A model generated the notes under the pieces. That model made no database searches. It was not told the DNA's origin and saw only the letters and a program-made list of their open reading frames with translations. From contig NC_054884.1 in NCBI RefSeq assembly GCF_018320785.1, positions 16,741,667 to 16,805,666 on the forward strand: a stretch of 64,000 nucleotides of DNA, given 5' to 3'. Of the stretch, positions 44,301 through 55,800 are shown piece by piece. Both the position numbers and the translations under genes were made by a program. Origin of the DNA: Cheilinus undulatus. Its lineage: Eukaryota; Chordata; Actinopteri; Labriformes; Labridae. Within the stretch, counting starts at the first letter, position 1. The number at the start of each line of letters is the position of its first letter.

Positions 44301-47300
44301 TAGCAGGGTTATTGGGGAAAGAGCCCCCCTGCTGGCTACTAGCAACTAGTAGCAGGAAAATGAGCAGTGTAGTGCAGAGTGCCATGCGGTAGGTGTGCTA
44401 TGACTGAACTGTCAGAAGTAAGTACTGATATGCTGTGATAAATGAGATAAAGAGAGCTATGTTGTGTTAATTCTATGCTAACATTGTTCTGCGAAGTGTG
44501 GTAAAGTTTGTGTTTAGATGTTAGCTACATACTAATAAGACAGCATTGCAGCACAGGCATGTTCATTAACAGTTTCTCAGCTTACATTATGTGAATTTAT
44601 GTTCATAAGCTCTGTGATAGCTTCCTTATTTTAAGTATATATTATTTATGTAGCAGTAAGATGATGCATACTTACACGTTGTTCTGTTTGTTATAATATG
44701 TCCTTATAGAAACCACAGCAAACCCACAGCAAGAACGCAGCCAGACCCGAATGCAAAGTTGTACTGCATGATCGTTGGCAGATTGTACATTTTACTGTGA
44801 TGAAAAGGAAGTAAACATCCAAAACTAAATCTCAATGCTGATAATTGTCTACTCTGGAATATTCTGGCCTTAAGTGGTGTTTTGGCTGACACCCCTGAGT
44901 GAATCAAGTGAAAACATCCAAACAGAACCCATCCTTATTTTTCCACTACAGAACAGCTGCACTGACTTCATTTTAACTCTGGAGGATGCCTCTGAGATCA
45001 AACCAGATAAAGAAAAACACCCACTTCTGGGTTCCTTGTGGAACCAGTAACCATAATCTCTTCCTAGTGGTTATGTCCATGCGCCCCACATACAGAAGCT
45101 GTTGTCCTCAAAGCAGACAGCCTGGTTTCAAACCATGCCTTTCCTGCATGTCAAAAAAAGTCATGACTTCTCGGTTCATTTTTCTGCAGTTATCATTTTA
45201 TATATCAGTGTCCATTTCAAAGGTAATTTTAACAATAAAACAGGGCATTTCTTTGGGTGGCTATTGGTGTAGGCATGCATGTATGCATGCCCTTTTGTTG
45301 GAAAAGTGGTCTGCCCTGGTTTAGGCAAACAGAATGGCAAAATGCAAAAAAAATCAAAACCTTCAAAACAAGATATGAAAGGCCAATGTCTACGTGGCAT
45401 GTGAGCTATAATAAAGAATGAGATCAACTTACATAGCAAATTGCTGCCAGTTCTTGCCGCACTGACTCACACTCCTTGATGAAAGGTTCCTTCTCTGGGT
45501 TTTCACCTCCATCATAGACTGTAAACTTTGTACCTAGAACATTTGACCTGAAAGAAACAAGTTTGATCAAATACAGAGGTAATTTTTTTTTCAGATCAAG
45601 CTGAGAGAAGACAACGGAAACAACCTTTAGGTGCATCAACACCCAGACGAAATGACAAAGAGGGAAATGTAAGGAGGGCGAAATGTTTTTATTTAGAGCC
45701 AATATAATAAAACCAATTTTGTAAACATTCCAGTTTTTGCAGTTTATTGCCTTTCCCATAATTCACTGCAGCATTTACACTGAATGATAGTAATGTGAGA
45801 CTCTCTTGCATTCACAGCTGATGCACAATGCAGTTTTTTTGACAGCATGTGTGGAAGTGAAAAAGGAATGGCACCTAAATACATCTAATGAATCTAATTT
45901 TTGCACAAACTTTGGTGTTGAGGATGAGATGGGCGCACTCATTACTCATCATTAATTTTTCTCTGTAATTTGCTGACTTCAGAGAAAGTGTGCCACTAAC
46001 CACATGCGCAAAGTGTTGATAATACTATTAATGATGGCCTCGTTCCAGTTCCCTTGTTAAAGAGCCAACTGGTGTTGGTGTTAAGCATGCTGCCTAATTA
46101 GTATGGCTTACTGAGGAACTCACATGAAACAAAGCCTCTGTTGATGTTCACTGCTAAACCAGTGGTTTTCCTGCTGTTATGAGTTATACTGTCACCTGTT
46201 CATCATGATGATAGTGCTTGAAACATGATCATTTAACCATAACACAATGTAATAAAGAGGAACTTCAGAATTCTTTAAACTAATGAACAACATGGGATTC
46301 AGTGATAAATTGATCTGTAGTTCTAGTTAAAGTAAAAGAGAGTTTTACCTTAGTTTTCCTATGTAGCAGTTTGTGTCTCTGGACAGATTTGTTGCATCAG
46401 TGGAGATGAGATAGTTAGATGTTTTGCACTTCTTTCTTTTTCTGCCAGCCATCAGAAAAACCTTTGCAATAAAGCAAAAAAAAAAAAAGTTAGAGTATAC
46501 AGAGAAGGGCAAAAAAGAGTTATGTGATATATATTTAGATAAACACATGGCAGCTGATGATAGCTGAAGATTCTGATATTTTGCTTGGATCAGCTTTTTT
46601 GTTTGGCTGTCACACTGTGGTCAAATCCCAAAAGATGAGATAGTGTCCTATTCAGTACTGCATATGAAAGTGGCCTGCAACTTATATGAAACGATCAGAT
46701 TCTGTTTGACTTGTGCTACTTACCATGTCAGTAAAAGATCAGATATGAGTCATATTAGCAAAAACAAAAATCTGATTTGGGTCACTTTTAACTGCAGTTT
46801 GATCATAGCCTTAGTTATTAGTGCTATGTACAATAAAATATATGATGATTAGCAGGAATGCTAACCCTCTTGCCGTCCCCCTTCTCCATGTGCAGGTAGT
46901 AGGTTGGGTAAATGCCCTTCTCCACACCCCTACGGTCCCTTGTTACCCGGCACTGGATGGTCACATCTCTAGGAGCTGGACGCAGAGCAAACTTCTCCAG
47001 ATCCTCCACAGACATCGGAGATGTTGACTGAAATAAAAAGGAACGATCCATATTTCAGCACAGTCCTGTCTGTTGTCACAAATCTATTAAGGTACATAAA
47101 TTCATTAATACATTTCATAAATTTCATGCCACTGCGCTGGCAATAGCCAAGGCTGGAAGCGTTACGATTTCAGGTAGTCTGTCCATCCTTTTGGGCCATT
47201 CTTGTACATCCATGCACATCCATCTCAAGAACCATTGGAGGGATCTACTTCAAATATCTCACAAATGTCCACTCTGACTCAAAGATGAAATGATCAGATT

Positions 47301-50300
47301 TTAGGTTATTCTTGGTCAAACATCAATACCATTAGGCCCCATCTTCATGTCTTGCTTGTGAATGTGATACATTAACTATAAAAGGTGTCAGCCCTTTTAA
47401 TGTTTTACCATTTTATTTATTTCAGAAATCAATCATGTTTAATATAACTTGACTTTTTTGACAAAAACAATACAAAACCCCTCTATAACATCAAAGTCAA
47501 AACATATTTCTACAATATATAGAAATATGTAATGACTCCAAAGTGACTCCAAAAATTTTCACCCTCTTAAAGTCAGTATTTAGTAGATGTCCCTTTGGCT
47601 GCAATCACAGCACTGAGTCTGTGTGGATAGGTCTGAAACCGGCTTGCGCTGCAATTTTACTCCTCTCTTCTTTGCAAAACTGCTCAAGCTCTGTTAGGTT
47701 GCATGGGGATTGTGAGAACAGCCCCTTTTAAGAAACAGTTGTTGTATGCAGAGTCTCTCCCATCTCAGCTGCTGAAGCTTGTAACCCCTTCAGAGTAGTC
47801 ATAGGTGTCTTGGTGGCCTCTCTCACTCGTCTCCTTCTCGCACGTTCACTCAGTGTGTGAGGAAGTCCTGATCTGGGCAGATGTGCGCATTTGTCATACT
47901 CCTATTTCTTGATGATGGATTCAACTGAACTCAGGGGGATGTTCAGTGCCTTGGATTTTTGTATCCATCCCCTGACTTAAGCTTTTCAATTAAATTTTCT
48001 CTAAATTGCCTGGAGTGTTATTTTGTCTTCACAGTGTAATGATAGCCAGGAATACTAATTAAACAGTGACTGGACCTTCCAGACAAAGGTGTCTTTATAG
48101 TACAATCACTAGAAACCCACTTGCCACACTCAGGTGATCCCAGTTTCACTAATTGTAAGACTACTATCACCAGTTGGCAGGACCTCTGTGAAATTAAGTC
48201 AGTTACTTTAAAGAGGGTGAATATTTATGCAGTCACTTATCTTACTTTACATGTGTTTGTTTCATTGACATTACTTTGCAGAAACATGTTTTCACTGACC
48301 ATGATTGATTTAAAAAATCAATAAAAGGCTGTAAGATCCAGGGGGATGAATACCTTTTTTAGGCACTGTATATCGGGAACTGGGACAGATTTCCTAACAC
48401 TTTGCACAAAAGTCCACTCTGACTTAAGGATGAACTACTTAGATTCTGGAGGTTATAGGTCAAGGCTCACAGTCATGTTGCCTAATTCTCCCATTTCGTA
48501 TTAATTTGATATCTCAAGAACACTTTAAGGGACGTTCCTTACACCACCCAAATGTCCACTCTGACTCTATGGCACTGAAGGTCAAAGGTCAAGTGTAATT
48601 GGCCTCATCCCCATCTCATCTCTGCTTGTGAACATAACATCTTAAGACCACTTTTTTAATTTTTTTACACATTGCACAGATGTCCACTCTAAACAAGGAG
48701 TACATATGTTAGTCTGGAGGTTGCAGGTCAGAGGTCAATTGGCCTTAAATGTGATATCTCAACACCAATGTAAGGGACTCTGTACTTTGCACAATTGTCC
48801 ACTCTGTCTCTATAAAGAATTGATTATATTTTTAAGGTCAGGAGTTAACCTCATTAGGCTTCATGTTTATTTATTTCTAATCAATTTGATAGCTCAAGTT
48901 TTGGGATATTCTTCTTAACACTTTGCTCAAATATCCACTCTGGCTTAAGGATGAAAAGGTTCAATTTTGACGGTCAAGGTCAAGATCACTTGGTCTCATG
49001 ATCACATGAGCCTGTATGATTTTATGATCACACTACCACAGAAAACACTCACCCCCATCATCGCACTCTCACTGTCCAACAATTGTATATTACATAACCG
49101 TTTATAGAAGGACTATGACCTCCAAACAGGAGTTCTAGTTCAGTTTGCATATTTGAATATGAAATGTCTTACCCTTTCATTAGACTCACTCCCTGAGGAT
49201 GAAGTCTCTCTGTAGTTAGAGTTCAAAGATGCCAAACTGTGCGTTATTTTCTCTGACTTTTTGATTTTCTTTTCCTTCTTCTCCTTTCCCTCGATTTCCT
49301 CGTCTTTGCTCTCATCACTTATTTGGCACCGGGCTGCAAAGGAACAAGAGGAGCATTAATCTCAGCAGCAGCTTTACAGTGATCATGACGCTGGATACTA
49401 AAGTACATTGTGGAGAGTTTTCCCTCACTTGTGTCAAGACGTTTTTTCCTCCTAGGTGACTGAGGGACGGGCTTTTCTTCGTTGTCATTGTCACTTTCTT
49501 CCCGTTTATTCTCCTTTGGACTACTTGATTCCTCCACCTCTGCCTCAGCCTCCATATCCTGGTTTGAAGACTCCTTTAAGTGCTTTTCTGCAAAAGAGTT
49601 AAAGTATAAGCTACAAAGCCTAATGTATTTTTCATTATGTGCACAAACTAAGATGACCTTTGTCCTAAAAGACATTTAACGTCGCACTATGATGTACTTT
49701 TTCGCTCTTGTTTTGTTGTCTTGTTTGTCTTCTGTTGTTTTTCATCTGGCTCCTTCACTTTGTCTTTTTTCTTAGTTTTTTTCTCCCTTTTCTCCTTATT
49801 ATTATCCATCTCTTTTTCCTTTTCATCATTTTCTTCAGTCTCTGAAAAAGAAATAAAACTTTGATGAAACAGTTCATTCAATGTTGTAACTTCAAGACAA
49901 CATACTGTGCACGAACAAATGTAGTGACTCAGATTACAAAGGTCTATAAGAGTCAATGTAGTGCTCCTATTTTAATCCTTATGAAAAAAGGAGAAGCAGA
50001 TAAAACTTTACCAAAAAAATAGCATTTAAAAGAGATCTTTCAGTTTGAAAACTTACGTTTGGCCTTGTCTTTCTTCACTTCTTTCTTCTTTGTCTTTTTC
50101 CCCTCTGTCTGAGCATCATTCTCCACCTCACTTTTCACCTCTAGCTCATTGTCAACCTCCAGGTTCATTTTCTTTGGGGCGATGAGCTTTTCTGAAGGCG
50201 GCCCATTCGTTGCTGTGGTTGATGTCAGGTCACATTCACCCAGGGTGATCTCATCCAGTGGGTTATCATGGGCATGTTCAACTTGATCTACAATAAATAG

Positions 50301-52330
50301 ATAAAATTAGAAACTGAGTTTTATCGTAGGGAACAAACCAGATATAAAAATATCATTTTTTCTTTCACTAACCAGTCAGAGAGGTGTTGCTCAGGGATTG
50401 GCTGATGAGCAGAGGTGTTTCATCTGAGCGGACGGCTTTCTGCTTTTTGTTCTTTTGCCGAGCATCTCGATTAGCTACCACCATTTGAGTATCAGCCCTC
50501 TTCTTTTGCTGCTTTTTCATCAGAAGGATTCGCTGTGGGTGAATTGTGCATCAAAAGTCATTATAACTGGAAACTGTTCATATACAGGGAAAGAAATCAC
50601 AAAGGCAATTGTGCTTTTATCTTTTTACACACAACTCTATGGGGCTTACTTATAAAGGTACTACACATGCTAACTCTGAATAATCAACATCATCAGTTCT
50701 ACTATAACTACTACGGATGGTGGTAATGATTACATTGTACGTAAGGTACTCAGGGCCAATACTGGGTCACAGTGCTGTTTTCAGTTGGTCGTTTATGGGT
50801 GTGGGAAAAAAATGCAGCAAAAAGGCTATGATGCATGGAAGCCTGAAGCCATAAACCTACATATTTTGTTTTTCTCAGTTTTATCATGGAATAAAGGAAC
50901 GTTTGGATGTTTAAGCTTCTATCTGGTTTTCCTATGAAAATGCGTTTATAAAACAACCAAATTTAATGTTACTGTGCTAAATGGAGTAAGATAAAATACA
51001 TGCATTCATGTCCTACCAGATATTTTGCAATGATGCGGATTTTGCTCCATTTAAGGTCCAAACTGTAATGTTTTTCATTAAAGCAAATTTGATTGGTTCG
51101 AATTTTTTGGTTCACAATTTCTATTAAATGAGGTTGACAGGGCCTGAGGTTGAGCTGCTGTAGACAGTGAACTGTCTATATAGCAGGGGTGTCCAGACTA
51201 TGGCCCCAGGGGGCCAGAGGCGGCCCACAATCCATTTTGATCGTCTCACAGCAAATTCAATAAATAAAATGAAATAAGGCCCACATTTGATCATGAAGCT
51301 TGTTCTTGACTGTACTGCACTTTGTAGTTTCAGCACAAGTTGGTGCAACCATGCAAATTATGTAAACAAACATTTTCAAAAGAAGTTATTGATGATGACA
51401 CAATACATGGATGACATGTTGGCAACCAAAATAAAACCATTACCTTGATTTATAACTAATTGATGGATTACAGCAGCAAAAAGCAGGTCAATAACCTTTC
51501 AGGGGCCAGTGGTAACCAGCACTGTATAGGGCCCCAGAAATCTGATTGGACTCTCCAAAATCCTATAAATTTTTGTATATTTGCCTTGTCAGCCATTAAC
51601 TAGCCATTTAGGCATATTCAATCATGGCGAGGTAATATATATGAAAGTAGACCAACCACCCTCTTATATTTCTGTACGTGGCCCTCATTGGAAACAGTGT
51701 GGACATCCCTGGTCTATAGTAAGCAATTACTCACTGGAAATAATTGTAGATTCCTTTTGAATGCTTGTTTCAATGTACCTCTGTTTACTACAAAATCCAT
51801 GACTGCATTATTAATTAAAGAGTAATAAAATTAAGGTTAAGCCAAGCTTTATTGCTGTAGTTATTTCCAACTCTGTGCTGTGTACACAGATTTTTAAACA
51901 TGACACAAGTTTAAACAGCAGATCATGACAGCTATTACAGCTATTGTTCCTTAACCTCTAATTTGATACAGATAGCCAAACAACAGGTGGTTCTGTCACA
52001 GGTAGCCTTGACCTTACCAGACTCAAGACAGCTCTGGCTCAGTTTTAACCACTTGTGACCTACTTAAAGCGGGAAAAGTTGTAGCCTTTTCTCCACTGCC
52101 TAGGTGACCGCTGATTATTCATTGTATGTTAAAGTAAAGTAATAAGAAGACTTCTTAGAATAGAAGCCTACTTCAAATAAGATATACAAGATAGACAGAT
52201 GCATTATAATTCGAGCACCATTAAAGTAATCCAAGACTTAGCCTATTGAGTCTATTGCATCCAAAATGTAAAATCCTTGTTCCTTTACCTGGTTGTCGAG
52301 CTTCTGTTGTCGTATATCAGGCTCCTCCAT
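41307..52330 (-). CDS. Tubby-like protein (TUB/TULP family)
   Basis: Twelve coding exons join in phase: 52330-52289, 50532-50373, 50287-50057, 49841-49698, 49587-49429, 49333-49173, 47027-46866, 46461-46349, 45547-45433, 41880-41782, 41696-41525, 41440-41307. They give 563 residues. The N-terminus, [20 protein letters not shown], resembles the TUB/TULP3 start (MRQ-KLD-QR) that in TULP3 binds IFT-A. A long Lys/Glu-rich linker follows, as in TULP1. The C-terminal tubby domain runs from [19 protein letters not shown] to the family ending [19 protein letters not shown]. The phosphoinositide-binding [15 protein letters not shown] block is present. These proteins carry membrane receptors into cilia. 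DGKLACE and the linker suggest TULP1 or a fish tulp; the N-terminus resembles TUB. Paralogue left open. Confidence 0.9.
41918..42005. mobile_element. L2-like retroposon 3' tail
   Basis: ccaatccaatccgctttatt tgtatagcacattt followed by caaagtgctgaacagtga is the reverse-oriented 3' end of a fish L2/SINE-type retroposon with its short tandem tail (ccaat)n. It lies in the tubby-gene intron 41881-45432. Confidence 0.5.
42740..43870. mobile_element. Larger fragment of the ttacaacccc interspersed repeat family
   Basis: It shares gaacataaacaacatatcgg, agcaacacatctcaaaaagt and neighbouring phrases with the copies at 34.4-35.2 and 60.35-60.9 kb. A 160-codon open stretch (43,176-43,658) is part of this repeat, not a host gene. 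It lies in a tubby-gene intron. Confidence 0.5.
47205..49010. repeat. Degenerate minisatellite (units about 115-140 bp) with nuclear-receptor half sites
   Basis: The phrase tgtccactctgactc or a variant recurs at about 47,266, 48,409, 48,550, 48,681, 48,797 and 48,931. Each is followed by aaggatgaa..gattttggaggtcaaaggtca-like sequence. A transposon (47,370-48,368) splits the array. Perfect AGGTCA direct repeats with one-base spacing occur at 48,579-48,591 and 48,725-48,737. It lies in the tubby-gene intron 47028-49172. Confidence 0.7.
47370..48368 (-). mobile_element. Tc1/mariner-type non-autonomous element inside the minisatellite
   Basis: The right end, read on the - strand, is CAGTGCCTAAAAAAGGTATT and is next to TA. 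The left end (taaaaggtgtcagccc) is a diverged match. Internal sequence (ccctttggctgcaatcacag cactgagtctgtgtggatag g) is a widespread fish repeat. No intact frame. Confidence 0.55.
51184..51711. mobile_element. Non-autonomous hAT-type element (cagggGTGTCC ends)
   Basis: The left end CAGGGGTGTCCAGACTATGG and, reversed, the right end CAGGGATGTCCACACTG are inverted repeats. Flanks contain gtctata(ta)g and gtctatag, a decayed 8-bp duplication. It lies in the tubby-gene intron 50533-52288 and has no transposase. Confidence 0.65.
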
Positions 52331-52737
52331 ATCTGAAAAAGGGACTTGCTGATAAGATCAAGTAAATACGTGGATAATTTTTGAAACCCAGCGTCACAGA
52401 TCAACTAAATAAAATGTTCTGTTCCTTAAAAACAAAAACGCCATCAAATCTGTTCTAGGGTGTGTGATTGCGGCACCCTCCTCCATCTGACTGTCTGTCC
52501 ACCTGCATGTAGCAGAAGGCAAAGTGGATTAAAAGGGGATAATGTTCTTAAACTGCCCTGCACAGCTCAGCCAATGTGGACAAGTAGTCTCGGGAGGTGA
52601 GGCCAGCTTTCCATGACTGTTTCGTGGAGATGCAAAGGCCACTTTTGTTACAGCTGAAATGTGAGAGACGGGAAAGTGGTGTCATGCTCCTGACACTACG
52701 TTTAGCCTACTACAAGTGAGCTATCTGCGACACTTAC

Positions 52738-52960
52738 CTGGACGTAAACAGACTAATGCGGAAGTCGCAGCGGCCACCGTAGGCTAAGTTACCATCAAGC
52801 CTCAGAGTTTTAACTAACGTGCCTCACTTGGCACATGAAATTTGAATCACTTCTTGTGTCTTTAAATTGAGACAGACGTCCTTGAAAATTTAAAAAATAC
52901 AGGCGCTAATGCTGGCTGGCGGCTCATCCTGGTTTATCCCGTTGCCATGGATACAGCTAC
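52738..52960 (-). promoter_or_regulatory. Tubby-family gene promoter and non-coding first exon with RFX X-box-like site
   Basis: A donor (ccag|gtaagt) at 52738/52737 fits the acceptor before 52332, giving an untranslated exon upstream of the ATG at 52330. At 52,941-52,954 GTTGCCATGGATAC resembles the X-box GTTGCCATGGNAAC with one mismatch in the right half. RFX factors bind such sites at ciliary gene promoters. The extent of the exon and promoter is inferred. Confidence 0.5.
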
Positions 52961-53412
52961 TCTCCAACGGCGTAAAGATGGAAAGCAAAGAAATTCAAAA
53001 CAGCGGATTTATCCGCACTTTGATTTCATTTTAAATATAAATTTACTAACTGTTAATCTGAATACAAGCATTTAGCTTGTTTGTAGAAAGACTATTTTTT
53101 ATAATCTTATTTAGGCCTTTTTCATTCGCACAACGATTTGGCATATGATGTTTAGGCTGAGTTATTTTCATTATGTTTGGTCTTGTGTTTAACTTAACTT
53201 TGAGTTTTAATAGGATTGTAGCCTTAAAGCCTGTGCATGGTACGATGTTTACAGAAACAGTAGCCAAAAAACTGTGCCTCAAATAGTGATGCACATACAA
53301 AAACAGTGAGGCCACAATTTACTTCCTGTTCTGTGGATAAGTGGGGAAAAAGGAGTTTACAAAATAGTGATAGCAATTTGTACTGGGCTATTTAGCTGTA
53401 TTATATAGGCTA

Positions 53413-53700
53413 CAGTGCTGTGGAAAGTATTTGCTCCTTCCTGATTTATTCCTTTATTGCATTTCATAAGAACATCATAGTCAAACATGGTAGTGTGATG
53501 TCTGGGGCTGCTTTGCTGCTTCGGGACCCGGACTACTTGTTATAAGTGATGCAACCATGAATGCTGCTCTCTACCAGAAAATCCTGAAGGATGTCTCGCC
53601 ATCACCTCATAACATCAAGGTCAAACTTGAGTTGTGCAACAGGACAATTATCCAAAACTCACCTGCAAGCCTACCTCTGAATGGCTTAAGAAAAAGTCTT
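53413..53700 (+). mobile_element. Tc1-like transposon fragment
   Basis: It starts TA-CAGTGCTGTGGAAAGTATTTG, then jumps to decayed transposase sequence (tctggggctgctttgctgct and following, ctctaccagaaaatcctgaa). It resembles the relic in the ube2i intron but is shorter and lacks the right end. Confidence 0.65.
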
Positions 53701-54039
53701 AAATCATACATTTGAAATTTAAGGTCATGAAAAGTCTCATCAAGTCTGATTTTTAACAGTGAGAGATCTTAAATATTCAAAGGCACCTTGACAAAGACAT
53801 GTCCTTATCCAGTCTTTTTTTTCAAGTCAAACAGTTTTTACAATCTTTCCCCACAAATTGTTGCATAAATATTCTCCATAATTCAGGGGACTTAGTGTTG
53901 GATGTTTTAGACTTCCTGGAGGAGGACCCCAGACCAGGACCCTCAGGCCCAATTATGAGCGTCAGCAACAATTACCGATCTTGTAGTGTGATATATTTAA
54001 TGACTCATCCGAGATGCCAAAATGTTTACGTCTACAAAA

Positions 54040-54180
54040 AAGCTTGTAATCTGAGATTTAATAAACTCTTTACTGTTGTGAAACTCTTGTCCAGTTCTCT
54101 AACATCTGGGCCTCCATGCTGCCCACTTGAAATTCTTGTAGACCACCCTTATTTGAACAGGTCTTCATTGACAAAAAGAA
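54040..54180. repeat. Interspersed repeat fragment (partner at 28.29-28.47 kb)
   Basis: It shares gcccacttgaaattcttgta and cccttatttgaacaggtctt with the ube2i-intron copy. Family not identified. Confidence 0.55.
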
Positions 54181-54748
54181 AAAGTTCCGAACACCTGCAA
54201 CAAGACTAGGTGAAAACCTAGAATATGACTGGCTGCAATCATCTGGGATGCCTGTTAAAAATGCCTGTTTTTTTCTGGCAGAGTGCTTTTTGTGCTGTCC
54301 TAAATGTCTGTGGGATGAGAATTGAAGGACCCTAAAGTTTAAAACATAAAGCCCTGTTGGCAGGAAATGGCGAACCTGAGATGCCAGATCGACACAAGCT
54401 TTCAGTGTTGCTCTCTGCCTTTGTTTTAAAGACACATTGTCAAGTTCAGACATAACAGCCACGTGGCTAAGAAATGTTCTCCAGTTCTGAGGAAAGTGCA
54501 GCTGTGGCTAATTTCGAGCTAATCACTCTGCACTCCTTGTTTCTTACAGAAACATAGTCCAGTTCTAGTTAAAATGAACGCAATGCTAAAGCCATATCTG
54601 AGGTATTTGAAGCAGTGGAGGCAGCCATTACAGAGGGCTTTTAGTACGACTAAACCCCACCCATAGCGCAACTCTGTATGTATGGTTCTATTTACCGCAG
54701 TGGAGGCAGCCATTACTGACAGCTTTCAGTACAAGCAAACCCAACTCT

Positions 54749-55797
54749 GGGCCGGATCTACTAAAGGTTTGCATGTATAAAAATGTGTGCAAACTCATTG
54801 CATACGTGAAAGAATGTACAAACTGATTTACTAACAGTGTGCACTAAAGATTGCATCTTTCAAAGGTGCAAAATAGCACGTCTGCATTCAGTTAGTACGT
54901 TTGCCGCAATGAATATGCAATATGGGGCATTTATACGCAATTGTGCGTGTGCTGGGAGGAGAAAATTTATATACATTATTTTAGTACACGCAAAATGATT
55001 TATCAAACCTGAAAGCGATTTTGCTCATAGAAACCACGTCTATATTTAACACGTCTCAAAGGGAGGTGCAAACGGTTTGTATGCGTAATTGTGCGCACAT
55101 GGCTGCGGTTATTATGGCAAGAAGGAGACATCGAAATGATGAAAGAAGATGCAGAAAACGCATTTTTCACCCTTGTGTGAACATTTTTGAATGAAGAAAC
55201 AGTCATTAAAACATATCATCTATCCAGCCTTGCCATTTTGGAGCTGTTGGAGGAACTCAGAGTGGATTTGGAGCCATCCACGAGAAGGAGTCACACAATA
55301 CCTGCAATGACAAAACTCCTTGCAACGTTATGTTTTTTTTGCATTTGGGTCATTCCAGCGTACGGTAGCTATTACAGCTGGGATCTCCCAATCCCATTTT
55401 TCTGATGTTCTGTGTGAAGTCCTAGATGCCATGTCACGCCTGATGGCCAGGTTTATTAGGTTTCCATGCACTCGGGACTCCTTGAATGAGACCAAACAGG
55501 GCTTCTTTGCTCTAGCTCATTTAAGTGTTTATTGGCTTCATCCACCAACACCTCTAATTCTGTAAGGTCGAATTTCATTTTGCGCTTTTGGCTTACCAAA
55601 CTCACCATGCTGCAAACCATGAAACACGCAAAACCCTCATTTAAATAGGCGTGTCTCCAACACATTTGCACCTGTTGTCATTTACACAATCACTCTTAGT
55701 AAATCACCCGCAAACTGCAGTTCAACCCCAAACACAAAATTCTAAATTGCGCACGCAAATTAGTACACGCAAATTGGGATCTTAGTAGATCTGGCCC
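54749..55797 (+). mobile_element. PIF/Harbinger transposon with decayed transposase
   Basis: Ends GGGCCGGATCTACTAA and, reversed, GGGCCAGATCTACTAA are inverted repeats. Both sides carry TCT (54,746-54,748 and 55,798-55,800), a 3-bp target duplication as expected of this superfamily. Inside, 55,187-55,565 reads in two overlapping frames as IPAMTKLLATLCFF then GSFQRTVAITAGISQSHFSD and LDAMSRLMARFIRFP. That is the N-terminal part of a HARBI1-like transposase with one frameshift; the catalytic part is absent. Confidence 0.8.
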
Positions 55798-55800
55798 TCT

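Noticed and set aside
55187-55565. A host harbi1-type gene
   Set aside because: The frame is broken, only the N-terminal part is present, and it sits between inverted repeats with a target duplication, so it is a transposon relic.
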